Shown in pieces: positions 5,706 through 12,442 of a stretch of 12,442 nucleotides of DNA. The notes beneath the pieces are model-generated. The model had not been told where the DNA came from. It was given only the letters and a program-made list of their open reading frames with translations, and ran no database searches. Every line of letters begins with the position of its first letter. The stretch's first letter is position 1. The stretch is taken from NCBI GenBank assembly GCA_002345505.1, contig DDWJ01000020.1, forward strand, positions 1-12,442, written 5' to 3'. This stretch comes from Caryophanales bacterium UBA2289 (lineage in GTDB: Bacteria; Bacillota_I; Bacilli_A; Izemoplasmatales; Hujiaoplasmataceae). The position numbers and the translations under genes are program-made.

Positions 5706-5720
5706 TGGATGGTGTTAAAC

Positions 5721-6344
5721 TTGAGTGATAACAATTTCTTTAAGCCTACAGTTTTATACAAAGAGTATATGATATTAGATATGATTGAAAAAAATTCTAA
5801 TATCACTCAAAGAGAAATGAGTAAAAGTATTGGTATAGCCGTTTCTATGACAAATGACTATATAAACGAATACGAGAATAAAGGGTTAATCAAAAGAAAA
5901 AGACACTCTACAAAGAATGTAGAGTATTTTGTCACTAAAAAAGGTTCTGAAAGAAGAAAAGTATTAAATATTTCTTACTTAAGTAATTCACTGAAAATAT
6001 ATAAATCAGCAAAAGAAAATATTGAAATATTTATCAATCAGATTGTCGACAAAGGATTCATAAAAATACTACTTTATGGGGCTGGGGAAGTATCAGAAAT
6101 ACTACTACAGTCTATATTAACTGATAAAGATATACCAATTGAAGTAGTTGGTGTTATAGATGATGATTACAATAAACAGGGACAAACACTATTAGGCACT
6201 CCAATAATTTCGCCAGATTCAATTGGTAATATTAAACACGACGGTATATTAATCGCAAGTTACACGAATAAAAATCAGATTATGGCAAATTTGCAGAATC
6301 AAAATTATGATGTAAATAAGATTTTAAATTTTTTTCAACTATAA
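5721..6344 (+). CDS. Winged-HTH regulator with a PglD_N-like Rossmann domain
   Basis: The N-terminal third (about residues 12-75) is a MarR-like winged helix: LDMIEKNSNITQREMSKSIGIAVSM forms the helix-turn-helix, and KGLIKRKRH plus YFVTKKG form the wing. After a helical linker, about residues 113-207 form a Rossmann-like domain starting ILLYGAGEVSEILL (Gly120, Gly122) and VVGVIDDD, the pattern of CoA-binding and PglD N-terminal domains that hold nucleotides or nucleotide sugars. It heads the glycan operon, 18 nt before the aminotransferase gene, and probably controls it, sensing a nucleotide sugar or NAD(H). The start is uncertain: TTG 5721 follows GGTG by 6 nt; ATG 5709 is an alternative; ATG 5604 lies upstream of the promoter. 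Confidence 0.82.
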   Translation: MSDNNFFKPTVLYKEYMILDMIEKNSNITQREMSKSIGIAVSMTNDYINEYENKGLIKRKRHSTKNVEYFVTKKGSERRKVLNISYLSNSLKIYKSAKENIEIFINQIVDKGFIKILLYGAGEVSEILLQSILTDKDIPIEVVGVIDDDYNKQGQTLLGTPIISPDSIGNIKHDGILIASYTNKNQIMANLQNQNYDVNKILNFFQL

Positions 6345-6362
6345 GATGAGAGGTCACTTAAT

Positions 6363-7580
6363 ATGGATGAACTAAGAAATATACCTTTTTCTCCTCCTGA
6401 TATAACAGAAGAAGAAATCAATGAAGTCGTTGATGCATTACGTTCAGGTTGGATAACTACTGGTCCTAAAACTAAAGAATTTGAAAAAAAGATCGCTGAA
6501 TATGTAGGAGTTAATAAAGCAGTTTGTTTAAACTCAGCAACTGCAGCAATGGAATTGTCTCTTCACATTTTAGGTGTTGGACCTGGAGATGAAGTGATTA
6601 CGTCTGTTTATACCTACACTGCATCAGCTTCTGTAATTCATCATGTTGGAGCAAAAATAGTATTAGTAGACACTGCGACTGACTCCTTTGAAATGGATTA
6701 TGATCAATTAGAAAAAGCAATTACAGAAAAAACAAAAGCGATAATACCGGTAGATATTGCAGGTGTTATTTGCGACTATGATCGAATATATCAAGCTGTA
6801 GAAAATAAAAAGCATCTATTTAAAGCAAACAACTCAAAACAAGAATCAATTGGAAGAGTTATTGTTATTGCTGATGCAGCACATTCTTTCGGAGCAATTA
6901 GAAATAATAAAAAGTCTGGTTTATTAGCTGATATAACATGTTTCTCATTTCATGCAGTGAAAAACCTCACTACAGCTGAAGGTGGTGCTGTTGTATGGCG
7001 ACACACATTTGGTATGTCCAATGATGAATTCTACAAAGAATACATGTTGTATAGTTTGCATGGGCAATCTAAAGACGCATTCTCGAAAATGCAAAAAGGT
7101 GCTTGGGAATACGATATAGTTTATCCTGCGTTCAAAAATAATATGACGGACGTTTTAGCTGCTTTAGGACTTATTCAGTTGAAAAGATATAATGATTTGT
7201 TAAAAAGAAGGTTTGAGATAATTAAATTGTATGAAAGTCTTTTAGAAAATAGTAAAATTAAAGTTATAAAACATAAGGGTGATAATTATAGAAGTTCAGG
7301 ACATTTACTGTTATGTAATTTATTAGATTTAGGTATTGAAGAAAGAAATCTAGTAATTTTAAAATTAGCTAATGTTGGGATTTCAACCAATGTGCATTAT
7401 AAGCCTTTACCTATGTTTACAGCATATAAAAATTTAGGATTTGATATAAAAAATTTTCCGAATGCCTTTAAACAATACTCAAATGAAATTACATTACCTT
7501 TATATACTTTATTATCAGATGAAGATGTAAAATATCTAACATCTTGTATTAATATAATTCTTAAAGGGGAGGAACTATAA
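6363..7580 (+). CDS. DegT/DnrJ/EryC1/StrS-family sugar aminotransferase
   Basis: A 405-residue PLP-dependent enzyme that moves an amino group, usually from glutamate, to a keto-sugar nucleotide. It opens with the family's PFSPPDITEEEINEVVDALRSGW segment. LNSATAAMELSL binds the cofactor phosphate, ADAAHSFGA contains Asp171, which pairs with the PLP nitrogen, and FHAVKNLTTAEGG contains the Schiff-base Lys200. Length and motifs are close to PglE and B. subtilis EpsN, which act on UDP-4-keto-6-deoxy-GlcNAc. With the PglC- and PglD-type genes next door, a UDP-4-amino-sugar product is likely. The exact sugar is not readable, and the dehydratase that would supply the keto-sugar is not in this window. 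GAGAGG (6348-6353) lies 9 nt before the ATG. Confidence 0.92.
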   Translation: MDELRNIPFSPPDITEEEINEVVDALRSGWITTGPKTKEFEKKIAEYVGVNKAVCLNSATAAMELSLHILGVGPGDEVITSVYTYTASASVIHHVGAKIVLVDTATDSFEMDYDQLEKAITEKTKAIIPVDIAGVICDYDRIYQAVENKKHLFKANNSKQESIGRVIVIADAAHSFGAIRNNKKSGLLADITCFSFHAVKNLTTAEGGAVVWRHTFGMSNDEFYKEYMLYSLHGQSKDAFSKMQKGAWEYDIVYPAFKNNMTDVLAALGLIQLKRYNDLLKRRFEIIKLYESLLENSKIKVIKHKGDNYRSSGHLLLCNLLDLGIEERNLVILKLANVGISTNVHYKPLPMFTAYKNLGFDIKNFPNAFKQYSNEITLPLYTLLSDEDVKYLTSCINIILKGEEL

Positions 7581-7581
7581 T

Positions 7582-8172
7582 TTGTATAAAAAATTCTTTA
7601 AGAGATTCTTTGATATAGTATTCTCGTTTATAGCTATACCATTTTTTCTTATTTTACTAACAATATTAGCTCCTCTGATTTATTTTAGTGATAAAGGTTC
7701 AATATTCTATAATGCTCCCAGATTGGGTAAAGACGGAAAAGTATTTAAGATGTATAAATTTAGAACAATGAAGATGAATTCTCCAGATATCAGAAATGAA
7801 GATGGATCAACATTTAACTCTGAAAACGATTCTAGATTAACAAAAATAGGTAAATTGTTGAGAAAAACTAGTATAGATGAGATACCACAAATATTAAATG
7901 TATTTAATGGAGATATGAGTTTTATAGGCCCAAGACCTACTATGTCAAATTTAAGTGTTGAAGATTATCCGAAAAAATATACCAAGAGATTTAATGTCAG
8001 ACCGGGAATCACAGGTTATACACAAGCATATTTTAGAAATTCAATAACACAAGACGAGCAGTTTTCATATGATGTTTTATACAGCGAGGAAATTAGTCTG
8101 TATCTAGATATAAAAATTTTTTTTAAGACAATAATAAGTATTTTAAATTTTAAAAATATTAATAGAAAGTGA
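7582..8172 (+). CDS. Phosphoglycosyl transferase (bacterial sugar transferase, PglC/EpsL type)
   Basis: This 196-residue enzyme is a small monotopic phosphoglycosyl transferase. It transfers a sugar-1-phosphate from a UDP-sugar to undecaprenyl phosphate and so starts glycan assembly on the inner face of the membrane. Residues 9-35 form the re-entrant membrane helix with a kink at Pro20. KFRTM (59-63), the catalytic Asp99-Glu100 pair in SIDEIPQILNV, SFIGPRP (113-119) and RPGITGYTQ are all present. It has the short catalytic core only, without the extra membrane domain of WcaJ/WbaP proteins. TTG 7582 is the start: GGGGAGG (7566-7572) is 9 nt upstream and the preceding gene stops 1 nt before. 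It is tightly coupled to the aminotransferase, whose product may feed its substrate. Confidence 0.92.
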   Translation: MYKKFFKRFFDIVFSFIAIPFFLILLTILAPLIYFSDKGSIFYNAPRLGKDGKVFKMYKFRTMKMNSPDIRNEDGSTFNSENDSRLTKIGKLLRKTSIDEIPQILNVFNGDMSFIGPRPTMSNLSVEDYPKKYTKRFNVRPGITGYTQAYFRNSITQDEQFSYDVLYSEEISLYLDIKIFFKTIISILNFKNINRK

Positions 8173-8180
8173 GAGTTTAT

Positions 8181-8837
8181 ATGAAAAAAATAATAATTTT
8201 TGGATTATCTGATTTGGGTAGGCTGTTGTTATGGTATTTAAAAAAGGATACAATAAGAGAAGTAGTGGCTTTTACTGCAAATGAAGAATTTATTGATAGT
8301 GATTTTTTTTGTGATTTGCCAGTAGTATCTTTCGAAAAAATTTTAGATAATTATTCTCCAAAAAAATATGAAATTTTAATTGCAATTGGAAATAGAAAGA
8401 TGAATGACATTAGAAAAGATGTATTTGATTCCTGTAAATTAAAAGGTTATAGTATTGCATCGTATATTCATTCGTCTGTAAGCTTAAATTCTAATGATTT
8501 GGGTGAAGGCAATATTATACTTGAAAATTCATTGATATATCCTTTCTCGAAAATTGGTGACGGAAACCTATTATGGGATCATGTTTTGATTAGTCATGAT
8601 TGTGTTGTTGGTAATTTTAATACTTTCTCTAGTTACGCTGACTTGTGTGGCTATGTTGCTATAGGGAATAACGGCTATTACGGAAAACACTGTATTATAA
8701 ACGATTACGCAAAAATGGCTGATTATACTTTAGTTGGGGCTGCTGCTTATGCGAAGAAAGATTCACATACTTACGATGTTATCGTACCTGCAAGAAGTAT
8801 TACATTGGAAAATAAGAAAAGTACAGATTTAATGTGA
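8181..8837 (+). CDS. NeuD/PglD-type acyltransferase with left-handed beta-helix
   Basis: A 218-residue sugar acyltransferase. Residues 1-90 form a Rossmann-like PglD_N domain (KKIIIFGLSDLGR, later LIAIGNRKM). The rest is a left-handed beta-helix of hexapeptide repeats: LGEGNIILE, SKIGDGNLLWDH, ISHDCVVGNFNTF, YVAIGNNGYYG. The His-Asp at residues 139-140 sits where PglD carries its catalytic histidine. It probably N- or O-acylates the amino sugar made by the aminotransferase, using acetyl-CoA or a similar donor; the donor cannot be deduced. The hexapeptide pattern is somewhat degenerate toward the C-terminus. ATG 8181 is preferred to GTG 8169, which overlaps the stop of the preceding gene. Confidence 0.85.
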   Translation: MKKIIIFGLSDLGRLLLWYLKKDTIREVVAFTANEEFIDSDFFCDLPVVSFEKILDNYSPKKYEILIAIGNRKMNDIRKDVFDSCKLKGYSIASYIHSSVSLNSNDLGEGNIILENSLIYPFSKIGDGNLLWDHVLISHDCVVGNFNTFSSYADLCGYVAIGNNGYYGKHCIINDYAKMADYTLVGAAAYAKKDSHTYDVIVPARSITLENKKSTDLM

Positions 8838-8841
8838 TGCA

Positions 8842-10035
8842 ATGAAAAAAATAATGATACTTGGAGCTAGCGCTCTTCAAATTCCTGCAATAAAAAAAGC
8901 AAAAGAAATGAATTTATTTGTTATTGCAGTAGATATGGATCCATACGCATTAGGTTTTAGTTATGCGGATGCAAATGAAGTTGTTAGTACAACTGATACT
9001 GAAAACGTGCTGAAAGCGGCTGTAAAACATAATATTGATGCAATTATTACAATTGCAAGTGATAGACCTATGGTAACCATCGCTCGGGTTGCAAAAGAAT
9101 TGGGCTTGATTTCAATTTCGCCTGAAACATCGATTAAAGCAACGAATAAATATGAAATGAGAAAAGCATTTGAAATCAACGATGTTCCAATCCCTAAATT
9201 TTTTAAGGTTAAGGATTTAATTGAGTATTCAGAAACTTTGGAAAAAATGGATGGAAAAGTAATTGTTAAGCCGGTGGATAACTCTGGAAGTAGAGGGATT
9301 ACTTTATTAGAAAGCAGAAATGAATTAATAGTTAATAAAGTTTTTCAATTTGCTATGATTAATTCGTTAAGTAATGACGTTCTCGTTGAAGAATATATGA
9401 ACGGTCCAGAAGTTAGTGTAGAATCAATTACTATAAATGGTGAATCTTTTGTTTTGGCTATTACTGACAAAATAACGACAGGTGCCCCACATTTTGTTGA
9501 GTTGGGACATTCAGAGCCTTCTTTATTATCAAAGAAAATTCAAGAGCAAATCAAAGAAATAACTATAAAAGCTATAAAAGCTTTAGAAATAGTAAATGGG
9601 CCATCACATACAGAGATAATTGTAACTTCAAGCGGGCCAAAAATTGTTGAATTGGGTGCAAGAATGGGAGGAGACAATATCACTACACACTTAGTGCCTT
9701 TATCTACAGGAATTGATATGTTAGAAGCAACTATTAAAATCTCTCTTGGCTTAAAACCGTCACTAATAAAGAAACAGGAGAGGGGAGCTGCGATAAGATA
9801 TTTCAATTTTTATAAAGGAAAAATTAGGAATTTGTCATATAATTCTGATATTATTTTAATAGATTACGTAAAGGATTTTGTTATAAATTTGAAAGCTAAC
9901 GATTTTATTAGAGATATTGAAAGTAGTAGTGACAGAGTAGGCTATGTTATTTGTGTTGGAAAAAATGCAGAAGAAGCCATAGCTAGATGTGAAGGAATAA
10001 TTAAGAAAATATATATTGAATACGAAAACAATTAG
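8842..10035 (+). CDS. ATP-grasp ligase of the glycan operon
   Basis: A 397-residue carboxylate-amine ligase of the ATP-grasp superfamily, related in layout to PurK, PurT and carbamoyl-phosphate synthase domains. A preATP-grasp Rossmann domain (KKIMILGASALQIPAI, then DMDPYALG) covers about residues 1-110. VIVKPVDNSGSRG (Lys143, then a glycine-rich loop) and VLVEEYMNG (Glu183-Glu184) bind ATP. HTEIIV and IVELGARMGGD (Glu258, Glu270) provide metal ligands. Such enzymes join a carboxylate to an amine through an acyl phosphate, so this one may attach an amino acid or other acid to the amino sugar. That substrate is inferred from context. The start lies 4 nt after the acyltransferase stop with no clear ribosome-binding site, so it probably relies on translational coupling. 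Confidence 0.87.
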   Translation: MKKIMILGASALQIPAIKKAKEMNLFVIAVDMDPYALGFSYADANEVVSTTDTENVLKAAVKHNIDAIITIASDRPMVTIARVAKELGLISISPETSIKATNKYEMRKAFEINDVPIPKFFKVKDLIEYSETLEKMDGKVIVKPVDNSGSRGITLLESRNELIVNKVFQFAMINSLSNDVLVEEYMNGPEVSVESITINGESFVLAITDKITTGAPHFVELGHSEPSLLSKKIQEQIKEITIKAIKALEIVNGPSHTEIIVTSSGPKIVELGARMGGDNITTHLVPLSTGIDMLEATIKISLGLKPSLIKKQERGAAIRYFNFYKGKIRNLSYNSDIILIDYVKDFVINLKANDFIRDIESSSDRVGYVICVGKNAEEAIARCEGIIKKIYIEYENN

Positions 10036-10048
10036 AAAGGAATATTTA

Positions 10049-11278
10049 ATGAATGTATTGAGACCTGTTGCGTATTATGAACCTGAAAAAATTGCTAGCT
10101 CACATTTGTCAAATGACATTGAGGAAACTTTTGTTAGAGAAGGGTTCAACCTAAAAATAATTACTCCTGTACCAACGAGAAATGTGGATAATAAAATAAG
10201 ACTTAAGTATAAAAAAATAAAATACGAAACTAGAAGAGATGGTAAAGTAAAAATAATACGTTTTAATCTTATGAAAGAGAGAAATAATACGTTTTTTAGG
10301 GTATGTAGGTATTTTTTATTGATAATTAAGCTATATTTTATTGGGAAAAAACAGAAAGATATTGATTTAATTTTTATTGAAAGCACTCCCCCAATACAGG
10401 GGTTACTAGGGGCTGCTCTTAAAAAAAAAATGAAGAAGCCATTCGTTTATGTAGTTCAAGATATTTTTCCTGAATCGCTTATTAATAGTGGAATTATTAA
10501 TAAAAAGGGTATTTTGTGGAAAATAGGAAGAAAGATTGAAGATTTTACATATAAACACGCTGATAAAATTGTTGTTATTTCTGAAAAGTTTAAAGAAAAT
10601 ATTATGGATAAAGGTGTTATAGAGAATAAAATTGAGGTAATTAGTAATTGGATAGATACAGATAAAGTTAAATATATTGATAGAGAAAAAAATTTTTTGT
10701 TTGATAAACATAATATTGATAGAAAAAAATTTATTATAAGTTACTGTGGAAACTTGGGGCTTACTCAAAATTTAGAGATGGTTATTCGTGCCGCAAAAGT
10801 TCTATCTGATTTAGATAACATTTTGTTTGTCTTTGTAGGTGAGGGTAAAAATAAAGATAATCTCATGAAACTGTCGAGAGAACTAGAACTTAAAAATCTC
10901 CTATTCTTGCCATTTCAATCTTATGATAGTATATCCGAAGTTTTTTCGATTGGTAATATTGGATTGATAGTATCAAAGCCTAATGTTGGCTCTAATTCCG
11001 TACCCAGTAAATTTTTTACAATGCTTTCGGCAAGTCAACCAATTTTAGCATCTTTTGATCTGAACACAGAATTATCTAAGCAAATTATCAACGCCAATTG
11101 TGGGTATTGTGTTGAACCTGATAATATAAATAGTTTTGTTCAAAAAATATTAGATATTAAACAGATGCATGACAAGTTAAAAATAATGGGAGTTAATGGA
11201 AGAAATTATGTTCAAGAAAATTTTTCAAAATATAGAAACACTAAACTTTACATAGATGTTATAAATGATTTGTTATAG
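10049..11278 (+). CDS. GT4-family glycosyltransferase (WbuB-like)
   Basis: A 409-residue retaining GT-B glycosyltransferase that adds the next sugar to the lipid-linked acceptor on the cytosolic side of the membrane. The N-terminal acceptor domain contains a basic, hydrophobic stretch (about 85-110) likely to touch the membrane. QDIFPES (about 136-142) and SNWIDTDK are typical of the WbuB-like group. YCGNLGLTQNLE (about 232-243) begins the donor-binding domain, and VPSKFFTMLSASQPILAS (from about 316) holds the donor loop, where the classic GT4 EX7E motif is modified as in WbuB relatives. AAAGGA (10035-10040) supports ATG 10049; the ATG at 10016 inside the ATP-grasp gene has none. It is the last complete operon gene before the IS110 element. 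Confidence 0.9.
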   Translation: MNVLRPVAYYEPEKIASSHLSNDIEETFVREGFNLKIITPVPTRNVDNKIRLKYKKIKYETRRDGKVKIIRFNLMKERNNTFFRVCRYFLLIIKLYFIGKKQKDIDLIFIESTPPIQGLLGAALKKKMKKPFVYVVQDIFPESLINSGIINKKGILWKIGRKIEDFTYKHADKIVVISEKFKENIMDKGVIENKIEVISNWIDTDKVKYIDREKNFLFDKHNIDRKKFIISYCGNLGLTQNLEMVIRAAKVLSDLDNILFVFVGEGKNKDNLMKLSRELELKNLLFLPFQSYDSISEVFSIGNIGLIVSKPNVGSNSVPSKFFTMLSASQPILASFDLNTELSKQIINANCGYCVEPDNINSFVQKILDIKQMHDKLKIMGVNGRNYVQENFSKYRNTKLYIDVINDLL

Positions 11279-11444
11279 AATTATTTAATCGTCATCTATC
11301 AAATGAAACTTTTATTGTAATCCATAAGTTTTAGATAATGAGAATATAGGGTGACAAACTATTATAAGTCAAGTGAAAATTTATGAATAGTTTTAGTCAT
11401 ACCTAAAGCACTCTTCAAAAAGAGTTAGATTTTTCGATATTGAG

Positions 11445-11484
11445 AATAACTAGCTTGCTTCAGCGACTAAGCAATATAGTTATT
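11445..11484 (-). ncRNA. Stem-loop at the end of the IS110 transposase, possible bridge-RNA part
   Basis: On the plus strand AATAACTA (11445-11452) pairs with TAGTTATT (11477-11484), and TTGCTT (11455-11460) pairs with AAGCAA (11469-11474), separated by a symmetric 2+2 internal loop and capped by an 8-nt loop. The stem overlaps the transposase stop codon (11480-11482). A smaller hairpin, CTCTT/AAGAG (11411-11424), follows. There is no proper T-tract, so it is not a typical terminator. IS110-family elements encode a structured guide RNA in a noncoding end, which makes this a candidate part of one. Confidence 0.35.
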
Positions 11485-12442
11485 TAAGTTTGTTTTCGTC
11501 AAAAGGTTCGTCATTTTTAACAAGATGAAAGATGATTCGTATAAGCTTTTTTGCGACATGAGTTAGTGCTACTCTATGAGGTTTTCCTTCATTACGTTTT
11601 TTATGATAATACTCATATACTGTAGGATTATACATCATAAAGTATGGTGCTACATTCATAATAGTTTCTCTAAGATATCCCGATCCTCGTTTAACCATTC
11701 TACCGGCTTTTTCAATGGTACCTGATTGAATTACTGAAGGTTCTAATCCGGCATAAGAAAGCATCGCAGCCGGGGAGTTAAAAGATATAAAATTTTGATA
11801 TTCAGATATGATTGAAAGGGCTGAAATAGGACCTACACCGCGGATTGTAAATACCGGAGAACTAATAGATTTTGAAAGTTCTAATAACTTATCAAATATA
11901 CTATCGATTTCTGCTTGAAAAGAATTGTAAATACATAAACTTGATTGAAGTTGTGCATTTAAAACTTCACTTGAAGAACCAATTGTTTCTTGAGCTAAAA
12001 TCTTGAGTTTAATAAATTTGGCATAAGAGAACTTACCTCTAGAAATCGAATTTAATTTATCATGAGATTTGCTATTCATATTAGCTATTTTCCCAGGTGT
12101 TTGATAGTGTTCAAGAATGAACAATGCGGTCTTTGAGAATTTGTTACTGAAGAATGGTTTGAACTCTGGAAATATGTAATCCAAGATATTTGTGATATTT
12201 GTTACTTCTTTGGAACGTTTCTTCACAAGAGTTTTGTAGTTGACATTTACAAGTGACTTAATCTCCTCAATATGGTATGATTTAACTGGGTAGACTTTGT
12301 ATTCTACGGACAGTAAAATCATTGATAAAAGTCGAGAATCGACTTTATCGGTCTTTGTTTTTCTTAGTGTTAGGCTTGATGAGAACTTCTTCACTAAGAA
12401 TGGATTAAATTCCATGTAGGTGTAACTGTGTTTGTTGCAACG
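11480..12442 (-). CDS. IS110-family transposase (5' end truncated by window)
   Basis: The reading frame is open to the window edge beyond the internal ATG at 12415, so the true start lies outside. The first part of the RuvC-like DEDD domain (first Asp and Glu) is missing. Its last two acids are present in RKTKTDKVDS. The C-terminal Transposase_20 domain is complete: IRGVGPISALSIISEYQNF, MLSYAGLEPSV, then QSGTIEKAGRMVKRGSGYLRE, where the serine of QSG (codon 11723-11725) is the expected nucleophile. The protein ends in LVKNDEPFDENKLK. These DEDD plus serine recombinases move the element through a circular intermediate under guidance of an RNA. No frameshift or stop is seen in the visible part, so it may be functional. 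Confidence 0.93.
   Translation of the reverse strand, partial: RCNKHSYTYMEFNPFLVKKFSSSLTLRKTKTDKVDSRLLSMILLSVEYKVYPVKSYHIEEIKSLVNVNYKTLVKKRSKEVTNITNILDYIFPEFKPFFSNKFSKTALFILEHYQTPGKIANMNSKSHDKLNSISRGKFSYAKFIKLKILAQETIGSSSEVLNAQLQSSLCIYNSFQAEIDSIFDKLLELSKSISSPVFTIRGVGPISALSIISEYQNFISFNSPAAMLSYAGLEPSVIQSGTIEKAGRMVKRGSGYLRETIMNVAPYFMMYNPTVYEYYHKKRNEGKPHRVALTHVAKKLIRIIFHLVKNDEPFDENKLK

Larger units (their letters stand above)
11361..12442 (-). mobile_element. IS110-family insertion sequence (partial, left part outside window)
   Basis: The transposase gene and its downstream noncoding flank are present; the 5' part continues past the window edge. IS110 elements have no clear terminal inverted repeats and make no target duplication, so the end near the glycan operon cannot be placed exactly. 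I put it provisionally near 11361-11372, where the minus strand reads TTGACTTATAAT, a -35-like right-end feature, but it may lie anywhere between 11279 and 11400. The element lies just downstream of the complete glycosyltransferase gene and may separate it from the rest of the glycan locus. Confidence 0.65.

Noticed and set aside
5604..5720. N-terminal extension of the HTH regulator to ATG 5604
   Set aside because: The added residues (Cys and aromatic-rich, no domain match) would be encoded upstream of the predicted promoter, and no ribosome-binding site precedes that ATG.
11361..11372. TTGACTTATAAT on the minus strand as a complete promoter
   Set aside because: The -35-like and -10-like boxes abut with no spacer, so they cannot work together as written. 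Only the TTGAC part may matter, after circularisation of the element.
1..12442. CRISPR arrays, tRNA or rRNA genes, riboswitches
   Set aside because: No regularly spaced repeats, cloverleaf sequences, rRNA segments or recognisable riboswitch cores were seen on either strand.

Overview
The window is AT-rich DNA from a low-GC Gram-positive bacterium, most likely a member of the Bacilli or a related Bacillota class. The evidence is purine-rich Shine-Dalgarno sites (GGAGGTGA, AAAGGAG, GGGGAGG), TTG starts, consensus sigma-A promoter boxes, hairpin plus T-tract terminators, and TGA used as a stop codon, which rules out the Mycoplasma code. I cannot name the genus. All genes run on the plus strand except the transposase at the right edge.

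Positions 1-4707 look like a small integrative defence island. After the tail of an unidentified gene and a terminator come a tyrosine recombinase (139-1098) and an overlapping MerR/excisionase-type HTH gene (1079-1315). A gene-poor stretch of about 550 bases follows. It holds a second, truncated copy of the excisionase 3' end (1434-1542), about 91% identical to the first. A textbook sigma-A promoter (TTGACA, 17 nt, TATAAT) then drives four tightly packed genes: a RloA/AbiLi-like AAA/ABC ATPase, a RloB/AbiLii-like TOPRIM-fold protein, a multi-span membrane protein, and a small charged coiled-coil protein, closed by a terminator at 4674-4701. The ATPase and RloB pair matches AbiL-type abortive infection. 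The two extra genes are unrecognised and may make this an expanded variant. An 11-bp direct repeat (81-91 and 4697-4707) brackets the whole unit and is a candidate, unproven, attachment-site pair.

Positions 4708-5515 hold a spacer with small dyads, one stand-alone cytosolic protein (4966-5445, perhaps DUF6933-like), and a strong terminator. A GC-richer patch (5516-5583) of unknown origin follows.

Positions 5661-11278 are the start of a surface polysaccharide or glycan operon. It encodes a winged-HTH regulator fused to a PglD_N-like Rossmann domain, a DegT-family sugar aminotransferase, a PglC/EpsL-type phosphoglycosyl transferase, a NeuD/PglD-type acyltransferase, an ATP-grasp ligase and a GT4 glycosyltransferase. 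Aminotransferase, acyltransferase and phosphoglycosyl transferase together are the set used to make UDP-diacetylbacillosamine-like sugars and load them on undecaprenyl phosphate (compare PglE/PglD/PglC and B. subtilis EpsN/EpsM/EpsL). The 4,6-dehydratase, flippase and polymerase are not in the window. The ATP-grasp enzyme suggests an extra acyl or amino-acid decoration.

Positions of about 11361-12442 hold an IS110-family element on the minus strand, cut by the window edge. Its noncoding 3' flank carries a strong stem-loop and could encode part of a bridge-type RNA.
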